Assembly: GCF_002355275.1 (NCBI RefSeq)
Contig: NZ_CP023449.1
Coordinates: 4,814,001 to 4,878,000 of the forward strand
Reading direction: 5' to 3'
DNA: 64,000 nucleotides
Origin: Rhizorhabdus dicambivorans
GTDB lineage: Bacteria > Pseudomonadota > Alphaproteobacteria > Sphingomonadales > Sphingomonadaceae
Below are positions 1-8,512 of this stretch, piece after piece. Positions within the stretch are counted from its first letter, which is position 1, and the number at the start of each line of letters is the position of its first letter. Under the pieces are notes generated by a model. That model saw nothing but the letters and a program-made list of their open reading frames with translations. It was not told the origin of the DNA and ran no database searches. The translations under genes and the position numbers were made by a program.

Positions 1-1
1 C

Positions 2-73
2 ATCCGGCAACTGTGGTCAGACCATGAAGCGCGAGTTGTATGGCAGGATTTAATCAGTGAAGGACGTGTCTAA
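2..73 (+). CDS. C-terminal fragment of an unidentified upstream gene
   Basis: The frame starting at base 2 is open for 23 codons and ends in TAA directly before the ATG of the MmgE/PrpD gene. The TAA-ATG junction has no gap, which is typical of translationally coupled operon genes. The tail ends ...DLISEGRV. It is too short to assign a family. It may be the last part of a gene in the same catabolic operon. The other two forward frames also stop within this stretch, so the assignment rests on the junction alone. Confidence 0.4.
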   Translation: MRQLWSDHEARVVWQDLISEGRV

Positions 74-1477
74 ATGCCTCCTACCGACGTGATGCTTCGC
101 AATAAATCGAATAGCAGCAGGCCGACGATCGACTTTCTGGCCGACTTCGCCTTCGATCTTTCGCTCGACGCCGTCCCTCCGGCTGTCGCGCGCCAGGCGC
201 CGCTTTCCATCCTCGACACTGTAGGCTGCATCGTTTCCGGCGCTCGCAACGAAGACGCCATACGCATCGCTGACGTCGAGATTGGATCAAGCAGGGTGGG
301 GGCCGCCCGGGTGGTCGGACGGCGCGAGCGCCTGACTGCCGAGGCCGCTTGCCGCATCAACGCCTTCTCGGGCGATATTTTCGAGCTCAATGACCTTACC
401 GGCGGCCATTCCGGCATCGCCGTAGTGCCTGCCGCGTTGGCGCTTGGGCAAGAGGAGGGGATAAGTGGCCGGGTTCTGCTAGAGGCGGTGATCAGCGGGG
501 TCGAATGCATCGCCCGACTGAGCAAGGCTATTGAGGGCCAAACCGACGCATTCCGATCCGGGACCGTGGGGCTGGGCGTGATGTACACGCTCGGCGCGGC
601 GGCTGCGTCCGCCAAAATTCTTGGGTTGGATCGCGAGCAGACACGGCAGGCGCTGCGTATCGGCGCCGCAATGGGTCCCTGGTGTCCGACAGAGATACAT
701 TTCCGCGATGGAGGCACGGTAAAGCCCCTCTTTTTCGGATCGATGCCAGGCAGCACCGGCATCACCGCTGCGCGGTACGCACAGGCGGGCATGACCGGAC
801 CAGCCGGTATTCTGGACAGCGATATGGGCTTTCTCACGACTATCGCACCGAACTGGGATCCGACGGCCGTGCGGGGGGACTTGGGCTGGTTCCTGGCCCA
901 GCCGAGGCGCAAGCTACATGCCTGCTGTGGGCGGATCCATTCGGCGATAGACATTGCCATCGAGATGCGGCTCTCCGGAGCACCGTTTCATCAGGCGCGG
1001 CGTGTGCAGGTCTCGGTCGGCCCACAAAGTTTCCCGTTGATCTCGAAGGGAGGGCGGCTGCCCTCTTCGCCGAACGAAGCGCGTTTCAACTTGGAGTACT
1101 GCGTTGCGCTTGCGATGCTAGGCGCTGACTTGATCACGCCCAAGGACAGCGAGGAGGTTAGGGCGCATCTCACCCGGGAAGCGTTGAGAGAATTGATAGC
1201 CAAGATCGAAGTCGTCAGCGATCCCAACCGGGCCGGCTTTTACGACGCCCGGATCGCCATGATTGACAACGACGAACGGCAGTATGTCGTCGAGGCTTCC
1301 ACGGCGCGAGGGTCCTGCGGCAACCCGCTTTCCGATGAGGATGTGCTAGCCAAATTCCGGCATCTTACGGTGCCCCTGTTGGGCTCGGAAGTGATCGATC
1401 GCTATATCCAACAAATGGGCCGGCTCGCCGATGCGGACGAGGTGTCCTGGGTAATAGAAGAGGTTGCCGATGTGTGA
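74..1477 (+). CDS. MmgE/PrpD family protein
   Basis: The product is 467 aa, the usual length for the MmgE/PrpD family, which includes 2-methylcitrate dehydratase PrpD, cis-aconitate decarboxylase and many uncharacterised members. Family features visible are the N-terminal ILDTVGCIVSGARNEDA region, the AFSGDIFELNDL segment and a helical core (ARLSKAIEG, LGAAAASAKILGL), with the lid-domain segment YCVALAMLGADL nearer the C-terminus. There is no signal peptide, so it is cytoplasmic. It is followed by a P450, a ferredoxin and an alcohol dehydrogenase, not by prpB/prpC. A role in breakdown of an unknown substrate is therefore more likely than the methylcitrate cycle. The family is clear; the substrate is not. 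Confidence 0.85.
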   Translation: MPPTDVMLRNKSNSSRPTIDFLADFAFDLSLDAVPPAVARQAPLSILDTVGCIVSGARNEDAIRIADVEIGSSRVGAARVVGRRERLTAEAACRINAFSGDIFELNDLTGGHSGIAVVPAALALGQEEGISGRVLLEAVISGVECIARLSKAIEGQTDAFRSGTVGLGVMYTLGAAAASAKILGLDREQTRQALRIGAAMGPWCPTEIHFRDGGTVKPLFFGSMPGSTGITAARYAQAGMTGPAGILDSDMGFLTTIAPNWDPTAVRGDLGWFLAQPRRKLHACCGRIHSAIDIAIEMRLSGAPFHQARRVQVSVGPQSFPLISKGGRLPSSPNEARFNLEYCVALAMLGADLITPKDSEEVRAHLTREALRELIAKIEVVSDPNRAGFYDARIAMIDNDERQYVVEASTARGSCGNPLSDEDVLAKFRHLTVPLLGSEVIDRYIQQMGRLADADEVSWVIEEVADV

Positions 1478-1614
1478 ACCGGCAGCACCTTAGGCTCGTG
1501 CTGCGGGACTATCGCAGCCTATTCATGCGCGTCCGACCAGCCCTCGTCAGAAACGCATTTCTCGCCACAGGGCGCAACAAGTAATCCTGAAATAACCGAG
1601 ACAAGAGAAGCGTA

Positions 1615-2868
1615 ATGGAGATTCGATTTATGGAAGATTTGGCGCTTGATGCCCTGCCAGCGGAGGGCCTCGATGTCAGCGATCCGTCGATCTTCGCTCA
1701 GAATCTACAGGGCCCGATCTTCGAGCGCCTCCGGCGTGAGGATCCGGTACATTATTGCTCTAAGAGCCCCTACGGACCCTACTGGTCGGTGACACGATAC
1801 AAGGACATTATTGAGGTTGACAGCAACCACGGCGCCTTCTCCTCCGCGGGAGCCACGTCTCTAGACGAGGTCCGGGCGAAGGGCGTGAGCGCCGATGCCA
1901 CGCCGATCGGCGGTTTCCTGAGCATGGATCCGCCCGGTCACGGCGCGCAGCGAAAGATCGTCACGCCTGCATTGGCGCCGAGCAATCTCGTCAAGTTCCA
2001 GGATCTCATTCGCGAAAGGACGCGCGGCGTGCTCGGCACGTTGCCTATCGGCGAGGAGTTCGACTGGGCGAAGACTGTCTCGGTGGAGCTGACGATGTTG
2101 ATGCTCGCCACGCTTCTCGGCTTCCCGTCGGAAGGACGGCTGCGGCTCAAGCGCTGGTCCGACATCATCGCTGGCGTGCCTGGTGACGGAGTGGTCGAGT
2201 CCTGGGAGCAACGCGATCAAGAACTGAAAGAGATGGCGCGGACCTTCCTGATGCTCCGAGACGAGAGGAGGGCGCAGGAGCCTGCCTCCGACCTGCTCTC
2301 CATCATGGCGCACTCGCCCGAGGGGCAGGCGCTGAGCGACATGGAGTTCGCTTCTAACGTTTCCATCCTGATCGTGGGCGGCAACGACACCACGCGCAAC
2401 AGCATGTCGGCGACGGTGATGTCGTTCCACGAAAATCCGGGAGAATGGGCGAAGCTCAAGGCCAATCCGGCCATGATCGATAGCGCCGTCTCCGAGATCA
2501 TCCGTTGCCATACGCCCATCATGTCGCAGGGTCGGCGCGCCACACAGGACTACGAACTCGGCGGCAAGACGATCCGCAAAGGCGACAAGGTCATGATGTG
2601 GTACATCTCGGGCAACCGTGACGAGACCGCCATTCGCGATGCGGACAGGTTTATCATCGATCGGCAAAATCCGCGGCACCACCTTTCCTTCGGCTTCGGC
2701 ATCCACCGTTGCCTCGGCAACCGCCTCGCCGACATGCAACTGCGCATTCTGCTCGAGGAGATCCTTGCCCAGGGCTGGTCCAGGATCGAGGTCACCCAAC
2801 CCCCGCAGTTCGCGCAATCCAGCAGTGTCCGGGGGGTGCGCAGCCTTCCGGTCCGTATCCACCCCTAG
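1615..2868 (+). CDS. Cytochrome P450
   Basis: A soluble bacterial class I P450 of 417 aa without a membrane anchor. The I-helix oxygen-activation motif GGNDTTRN contains Asp258 and Thr259. The K-helix ExxR motif is Glu294-Arg297 (EIIR). The haem loop FGFGIHRCLG contains the thiolate ligand Cys366. The [2Fe-2S] ferredoxin encoded next is the probable electron donor. No ferredoxin reductase gene lies in the window, so one must be supplied from elsewhere. The general layout, with alcohol dehydrogenase and an aldehyde dehydrogenase relic following, suggests hydroxylation of an alkyl or terpenoid group and stepwise oxidation of the resulting alcohol. The substrate cannot be read from the sequence. 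Confidence 0.95.
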   Translation: MEIRFMEDLALDALPAEGLDVSDPSIFAQNLQGPIFERLRREDPVHYCSKSPYGPYWSVTRYKDIIEVDSNHGAFSSAGATSLDEVRAKGVSADATPIGGFLSMDPPGHGAQRKIVTPALAPSNLVKFQDLIRERTRGVLGTLPIGEEFDWAKTVSVELTMLMLATLLGFPSEGRLRLKRWSDIIAGVPGDGVVESWEQRDQELKEMARTFLMLRDERRAQEPASDLLSIMAHSPEGQALSDMEFASNVSILIVGGNDTTRNSMSATVMSFHENPGEWAKLKANPAMIDSAVSEIIRCHTPIMSQGRRATQDYELGGKTIRKGDKVMMWYISGNRDETAIRDADRFIIDRQNPRHHLSFGFGIHRCLGNRLADMQLRILLEEILAQGWSRIEVTQPPQFAQSSSVRGVRSLPVRIHP

Positions 2869-2890
2869 CATCTGGCGAATGACGGTCACT

Positions 2891-3211
2891 ATGCCCAAAG
2901 TCACTTATATCGAAGCGAGCGGAGCTGAGCACTTCGTCGACGCCCCGACCGGCCTGTCCGCGATGGAAGTCGCCATCGACAATAGCATCCCCGGGATCGA
3001 TGGTGATTGCGGCGGCCAGGCGGCATGCGCGACCTGCCATGTCTTCGTCGACGAGGCGTGGAGCGAGGAGGTGGGCGGGCCAAGCGCGCACGAGGCGCAG
3101 ATGCTCGAACTCGCGGAAGGGGCGCAGCAGAACAGCAGGCTGGCCTGCCAGATCAACTTCCGGTCTGACTGGGACGGGTTGGTCCTGCGCATGCCCGCGG
3201 CCCAATTCTGA
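2891..3211 (+). CDS. [2Fe-2S] ferredoxin, adrenodoxin/putidaredoxin type
   Basis: A 106-aa protein starting MPKVTYIEASG. The four cluster ligands are Cys40, Cys46, Cys49 and Cys86, spaced C-x5-C-x2-C-x36-C as in the ferredoxins that feed bacterial P450s and Rieske oxygenases. The segment DGDCGGQAACATCHVFVD is the cluster-binding loop. It begins 22 bases after the P450 stop. An in-frame ATG 12 bases upstream (2879) is an alternative start. MPKV matches the usual family N-terminus better. Its role is very likely to pass electrons to the adjacent P450. Confidence 0.93.
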   Translation: MPKVTYIEASGAEHFVDAPTGLSAMEVAIDNSIPGIDGDCGGQAACATCHVFVDEAWSEEVGGPSAHEAQMLELAEGAQQNSRLACQINFRSDWDGLVLRMPAAQF

Positions 3212-3351
3212 ACGCAGGGCAAGTGGGCCCGTCGGCTTAACCTGGGAGCACGGCGAAGTCAGAAGTCCGTAAAAGCCCCGAACAAATTTGAACAGAAGCC
3301 CGCTGGCTACCGATCAGGCGGCATCGGAACAGCAAGGAAGAGGATAAGACG

Positions 3352-4443
3352 ATGAAAGCAGCGGTTCTCAACGCCCTGGACGGTACATTCCAAGTTGAGG
3401 AAATCGAGATTGGCGAGCCGATAGGCCGGGAAGTCCTGGTTGAGGTCAAAGCTTCAGGTCTCTGCCATTCTGATCACAATTACGCGGTCACGAACTTCGG
3501 CATGCAACTCCCAGCGGTTCTCGGCCATGAGCTGGCTGGAGTGGTTCAGGCTGTGGGTCCCGATGTGACGGACTTCGCGGTCGGCGATCATGTGGTCGGA
3601 TCACTCCTGCAGTTTTGCGGTCGTTGCGAGGATTGCCTCGACGGACGCTCCTACCAGTGCTCCCATCCCGAGGAGACGCGACGCGGAGCGGATGACGGAG
3701 CTCGGTTGACGCGTCAGGGGGCGGCGGTCACCCAGGGCTTCGGCATGGGAGCGTTCGCCGAGCGGGCACTCCTCCACGAGAACCAGCTCGCGAAAGTTCC
3801 TGTGGAGCTCCCGTTCCCGCAGGCATCGCTGCTCGGCTGCGGCACCTGCACGGGAGCGGGCGCCGCCATCAACACCGCCGGCGTACGGCCGGGCGATACA
3901 GTCGTGGTTGTGGGCATTGGCGGCGTCGGACTGAACGTCGTGTCCGGCGCCGCGCTCGCCGGAGCCTCCCGCATCATCGCAATCGACATCCAGCCAAAGA
4001 AGCTCGAGCTCGCGGCGAAGTTCGGCGCCACGGACTTCATCGACTCGACCAACTGCGATCCCATAGCTGCAGTGCGTGAACTGGTCCCCGGTGGTGTCGA
4101 TCACGCCTTCGAAGTCGTGGGCATGAAGGTCACTTCGGAACAGATCATCAAGATGGTCCGCAAGGGCGGCACCGCCTATATGATTGGGATGCATTCCCTC
4201 GAGAAGCCGATCGAGATCAATGTCACGACCGACCTGCTCAGAAGCCAGGTCTCCATCCGGGGCGTGACGATGGGATCGAGCAACATCAAGCGGGACATCC
4301 CGCTCTACGCCCAGCTGTACCTGCAGGGGAAGCTCAACCTGGACGATCTGATCTCGCGGGAGATCAATATCGCCGAGATCAACGAGGCTTATGAGGAGCT
4401 GCTCCAAGGCGAGATCGCTCGCTCCGTCATCACCTCGTTCTGA
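3352..4443 (+). CDS. Zinc-dependent alcohol dehydrogenase
   Basis: A 363-aa medium-chain dehydrogenase/reductase. Catalytic zinc ligands appear in GLCHSDH (Cys), GHE (His) and a Cys in SLLGCGTCTGAGA. The structural zinc lobe is the four-Cys motif CGRCEDCLDGRSYQC. The Rossmann fold has the motif VVGIGGVGLNVV followed by the acidic residue in AIDIQ, which favours NAD+. It belongs with the Zn-dependent class III-like or NDMA-dependent group. It probably oxidises the alcohol made by the P450. A RBS-like AGGAAGAGG lies about 7-15 bases upstream of the ATG. It is the last intact gene of the catabolic cassette. Confidence 0.93.
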   Translation: MKAAVLNALDGTFQVEEIEIGEPIGREVLVEVKASGLCHSDHNYAVTNFGMQLPAVLGHELAGVVQAVGPDVTDFAVGDHVVGSLLQFCGRCEDCLDGRSYQCSHPEETRRGADDGARLTRQGAAVTQGFGMGAFAERALLHENQLAKVPVELPFPQASLLGCGTCTGAGAAINTAGVRPGDTVVVVGIGGVGLNVVSGAALAGASRIIAIDIQPKKLELAAKFGATDFIDSTNCDPIAAVRELVPGGVDHAFEVVGMKVTSEQIIKMVRKGGTAYMIGMHSLEKPIEINVTTDLLRSQVSIRGVTMGSSNIKRDIPLYAQLYLQGKLNLDDLISREINIAEINEAYEELLQGEIARSVITSF

Positions 4444-4461
4444 TCGATTTGAAGGATCCCC

Positions 4462-4620
4462 ATGACTTATCGGATGCTGATCGACGGAAAGAGGGTGAAA
4501 GTGCGTAGATCTTCGATGTGATCAATCCAGCCTCCGGAACTTCCTTTGTGAGATGCAGGCCGATGCGGCCCAGTGGGACCGGGCGGTCGCGGCGGCCAAG
4601 CGAGCGACAGGCGGGCGTTG
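4462..4620 (+). pseudogene. Truncated aldehyde dehydrogenase relic
   Basis: The ATG at 4462 follows a GAAGGA RBS and lies 18 bases after the alcohol dehydrogenase stop. It reads MTYRMLIDGKRV, a typical aldehyde dehydrogenase N-terminus. The similarity then jumps to a second frame, with an in-frame TAG before IFDVINPASG. It jumps again to a third frame reading ADAAQWDRAVAAAKRA. These three pieces occur in family order, so this is an ALDH start with at least two frameshifts and a stop codon in about 160 bases. Nothing ALDH-like is seen beyond about 4620, so the rest (some 450 codons) is missing. The ABC permease gene ends at 4693 on the other strand. Confidence 0.8.
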
Positions 4621-4692
4621 TCCGCAGGCACCGCTCTTCGGAGCGACGCCGATCGGTCCGGCTTTCAAGAGGCCGCCGCGCGGCGCGCCGGT

Positions 4693-5465
4693 TCAGGCTT
4701 TCAGGCGGTAGCCGGTCCGGAAGATCAGCCATACCAGAGCGAGGCAGATAGCCAGGAACAGGCCGGTCATGCCCAGGCTCACCGCCATGTCCACATCGGC
4801 CGTCCCGAAGAAGGTCCAGCGGAAGCCGTTGATCAGGTAGACAACGGGATTGAACAGGGTCAGCGTCCGCCACGGCTGGGGCAGCATGTCGATCGAATAG
4901 AAGACCCCGCCGAGGAAGGTGAGCGGGGTCACCACCAGCAGCGGGATGATCTGCAACTGCTCGAACCCCTTGGCCCAGATGCCGACGATGAAGCCGAACA
5001 GGCAGAAGGTGGTGGCCACCAGCAGCAGATAGGCCAGCATCAGCACCGGGTGGGCGATATGCACGTCGATGAAGATATTGGCCGTCGCCAGGATCACCAG
5101 CGCGACGATCACCGCCTTGCTGGCCGCTGCGCCCACATAGCCCAGCACCGTCTCGAATGCGGACAGCGGTGCCGACAGCAGCTCGTAGATGGTGCCGGTG
5201 AAGCGCGGCATGTGGATGCCGAAGGAAGCGTTGAAAATGCTCTCGTTGAACAGCGACAGCATCATCAGCCCGGGGACGATGAAGGCGGCATAGCCGACCC
5301 CGTCGATCGCCCCCATGCGCGATCCGATCGCCGATCCGAACACGATGAAGTATAGCGAGGTGGTGATCGCCGGCACCGCGAGCCCCGTCCACAGGGTCCG
5401 GCCGAAGCGCTGCATCTCGAAGCGGTAGATCGCCCAGACGCCACGGGCGTTGAAGCGCGCCACCG

Positions 5466-5469
<4 letters not shown>
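4693..5469 (-). CDS. ABC transporter permease, YadH/ABC-2 type
   Basis: The 258-aa product starts [19 protein letters not shown] and has about six hydrophobic segments, typical of ABC-2 permeases such as YadH (256 aa in E. coli). Conserved pieces are the PALITTSLYF-like region ([15 protein letters not shown]), [17 protein letters not shown] and the loop [18 protein letters not shown]. The start ATG overlaps the stop codon of the ATP-binding gene by 4 bases, so the two are translationally coupled and form one exporter. The substrate is unknown. The gene runs against the catabolic cassette, with the gene's 3' end some 70 bases from the ALDH relic. A longer upstream open frame exists but overlaps the partner gene and is not used. 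Confidence 0.92.
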
Positions 5470-6398
<929 letters not shown>

Positions 6399-6576
6399 GG
6401 TGGCTCCTTGCTCGCGAAGCGATTTGCCTCGCTGTAGCCGAGCAAGGCGACCAGGCGAAGGCCCTGCGTGCGGCCGCTCCGCGATCGCCGGCCGGCAGAT
6501 CGTTCCGGTACGTGACGCAAGGGAACCGATCGGCTATGATCGGCGGCTCACCCACATGCCGGAAGGGAGGCATAAG

Positions 6577-7077
6577 ATGGTGCTGGGGCTTTCGATCGCG
6601 ACCTTCACCGCCCTCCATGTCGTCATCAGCCTGATCGGCATCGCGGCCGGGCTCGTCTGGCTGGTCGCACAGGCCAGTGGCCGGTGGCTCGGTGTCACCA
6701 ACCTCGTCTTCCTGGCCACGACGATCCTGACGACGCTGACCGGTTTCCTCTTTCCCTTCGCAGGCATGACCCCCGCGATCATCACCGGCATCGTTTCGAC
6801 GGGCGCCCTCGCCATCGCGCTGGTGGCAATCGGCCCGTTCAAGCGCAGGGGCGTGTGGCGGCGCATCTACACAGCAAGCGCGGCCTTCGCGCTGTATCTC
6901 AACTGCTTCGTGCTGGTCGTGCAGTCCTTCCTCAAGCTCGGCCCGCTCCAGCTGCTCGCCCCGACCCAGACCGAACCGCCCTTCACCCTGACCCAGGGCG
7001 CCGTGCTGCTCCTGCTGCTGGCACTCGGCTGGATCGCGGTGAAGCGTTCGGTGCCAGCTGCGGCACTTTCGGCCTGA
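6577..7077 (+). CDS. Small integral membrane protein, unknown function
   Basis: The predicted product is 166 aa starting MVLGLSIATFTALHVVISLIG. I chose this ATG because GGAAGGGAGG lies about 7 bases upstream. An ATG at 6556 and longer starts are possible but have no RBS. The protein has about five hydrophobic helices (for example LVFLATTILTTLTGFLFPFAG and AVLLLLLALGWIAV) and no recognisable catalytic motif. A conserved-looking segment GPFKRRGVWRRIYTASAAFA lies in a cytoplasmic or periplasmic loop. It is divergent from the ABC exporter genes. I do not recognise the family. Confidence 0.75.
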   Translation: MVLGLSIATFTALHVVISLIGIAAGLVWLVAQASGRWLGVTNLVFLATTILTTLTGFLFPFAGMTPAIITGIVSTGALAIALVAIGPFKRRGVWRRIYTASAAFALYLNCFVLVVQSFLKLGPLQLLAPTQTEPPFTLTQGAVLLLLLALGWIAVKRSVPAAALSA

Positions 7078-7130
7078 TCGCGCATTTTCCACTCCATACA
7101 GGGACATTTCAGGACGCAATCGTGAGGACG

Positions 7131-7640
7131 ATGACGATTTGGCTGCTGACGCTCGCGCTCGCCGCGGGCCCGGTGCAGGCCCAGAACGAAGCCGAAAACA
7201 GCAACAGCGCCCAGCCGGACCGGATGCGCGAGGTCGGCCGTAGTGCCGGCAAGATCGCCAGCCAGCCGGTCCGCGACGTCGGTGTCGCGCGGACCGATAT
7301 CCCGCCGGTGCTGCAGGAGGCGGCCGAAGCGCCATACAGCCTTAAGGGCATCAAAAGCTGCCGCGACATCTCCAACGCCTTCCACGCGCTGACCGACGTG
7401 ATCGGCCCCGACTTCAAGGCGGGCGAGGTCAAGAAGGAGAACCGCGCGGGCAAGCTGGCCGAGGCGGGCGGCAAGACGATCGTGAACTCGCTGATCCCAT
7501 TCCGGGGCCTCGTCCGCGAGGTGACCGGCGCGGCACCGGCGCAGCGCCGCCTGGAACGCGCTATCACCGCCGGCTATGCCCGGCGCGGCTTCCTGCGCGG
7601 CATCCACCAGACGCGAAAGTGCAAGACGCCGCTCTTCTGA
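7131..7640 (+). CDS. Secreted protein of unknown function
   Basis: A 169-aa protein with a short N-terminal signal peptide (MTIWLLTLALAAGPVQAQ, cleavage likely after AQA). The mature part is charged and Ala-rich, with two cysteines (GIKSCRDI and TRKCKTPLF) that could form a disulfide in the periplasm. A GTG at 7122 is an alternative start. It follows the small membrane protein by 53 bases in the same direction. No family was recognised. The 3' end abuts the convergent glutathione transferase gene. Confidence 0.75.
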   Translation: MTIWLLTLALAAGPVQAQNEAENSNSAQPDRMREVGRSAGKIASQPVRDVGVARTDIPPVLQEAAEAPYSLKGIKSCRDISNAFHALTDVIGPDFKAGEVKKENRAGKLAEAGGKTIVNSLIPFRGLVREVTGAAPAQRRLERAITAGYARRGFLRGIHQTRKCKTPLF

Positions 7641-7650
7641 ACCGATCCGA

Positions 7651-8355
7651 TCAGACCGTGGCAGGCTGGGCTCCGAACAGGTTGCGGCGGCGCTCTTCCT
7701 CGCTGGCCTGGGGCAGATCCTTGTAACGATCCCACACCGCATAGGCGCGCTGGGTCGCCGGCCGCGCCGCGATCGCATCGAACCAGCGCTTGAGGTTCGG
7801 GAAGTCCTCGAGCTTCTGGCCCTGCCGTTCGTGGGGGACGACCCAGGGATAGCTGGCCATGTCGGCGATCGAATAATCGTCCCCCGCCACGAAGGCGCGG
7901 TCCGCCAGCCGCCGATCGAGCACGCCGTAGAGCCGTGCCGTCTCCTTCACATAGCGGTCGATCGCGTAGGGGATCTTCTCCGGCGCGTAGATATTGAAAT
8001 GATGGTTCTGGCCGGCCATCGGCCCCAGGCCGCCCATCTGCCAGAACAGCCATTGCAGCACGTCGGCCCGGCCATGGATGTCTGCGGGAATGAACCGCCC
8101 GGTCTTCTCGGCCAGATAGAGCAGGATGGCGCCCGATTCGAACAGAGAAACCGGCGCACCGCCGCCGGCCGGTGCATCATCGACGATGGCGGGAATGCGG
8201 TTGTTGGGAGCAATCTTCAGGAAATCGGGCTCGAACTGCTCGCCCTTGCCGATATCGACGATATGGACCCGGTAATCGAGCCCCGCCTCTTCCAGGAAGA
8301 TGGTGATCTTATGGCCGTTGGGCGTGCCCCAATAATAGAGATCGATCACAAGCAT
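7651..8355 (-). CDS. yfcG: Glutathione S-transferase, YfcG/Nu class
   Basis: A 234-aa cytoplasmic protein. The N-terminal thioredoxin-fold domain carries the Nu-class signature segments YYWGTPNGHKITIFLEEA, APNNRIPAIVDD and LFESGAILLYLAEKTG, which closely follow E. coli YfcG. The C-terminal half is the all-helical GST domain. Proteins of this class act as glutathione-dependent disulfide-bond reductases rather than classical transferases. The gene is monocistronic and convergent with the preceding secreted-protein gene, and the DUF885 gene lies 157 bases upstream in the same direction, separated by a palindromic repeat. Confidence 0.92.
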   Translation of the reverse strand: MLVIDLYYWGTPNGHKITIFLEEAGLDYRVHIVDIGKGEQFEPDFLKIAPNNRIPAIVDDAPAGGGAPVSLFESGAILLYLAEKTGRFIPADIHGRADVLQWLFWQMGGLGPMAGQNHHFNIYAPEKIPYAIDRYVKETARLYGVLDRRLADRAFVAGDDYSIADMASYPWVVPHERQGQKLEDFPNLKRWFDAIAARPATQRAYAVWDRYKDLPQASEEERRRNLFGAQPATV

Positions 8356-8425
8356 CCTCCTGTTTGGCGTCGATGATGTTACAGATCGGTACGGCTGGGG
8401 CTAGAGTCAAGCCATAAGAGCATCG

Positions 8426-8506
8426 TAACCCCGGACCTGGTCGGGGTCCCGCTTCTTGCTTGAGCGAGGACAAGTAAGCGGGATCCCGGGCCAAGCCCGG
8501 ATGACG
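8426..8506. repeat. REP-like palindromic repeat, GATCCCGGG type
   Basis: The intergenic stretch has two GC-rich inverted arms (CCCCGGACCTGGTCGGGG and GGATCCCGGGCCAAGCCCGGATGACG) around an AAGCGGGA/CCCGCTT pair. The same GGATCCCGG...CCGGATGACG core is seen near 10415 and 11005-11045. It is typical of dispersed non-coding palindromes in sphingomonad genomes and may act as a transcript-end structure for the DUF885 gene. Confidence 0.6.
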
Positions 8507-8512
8507 AAATTT

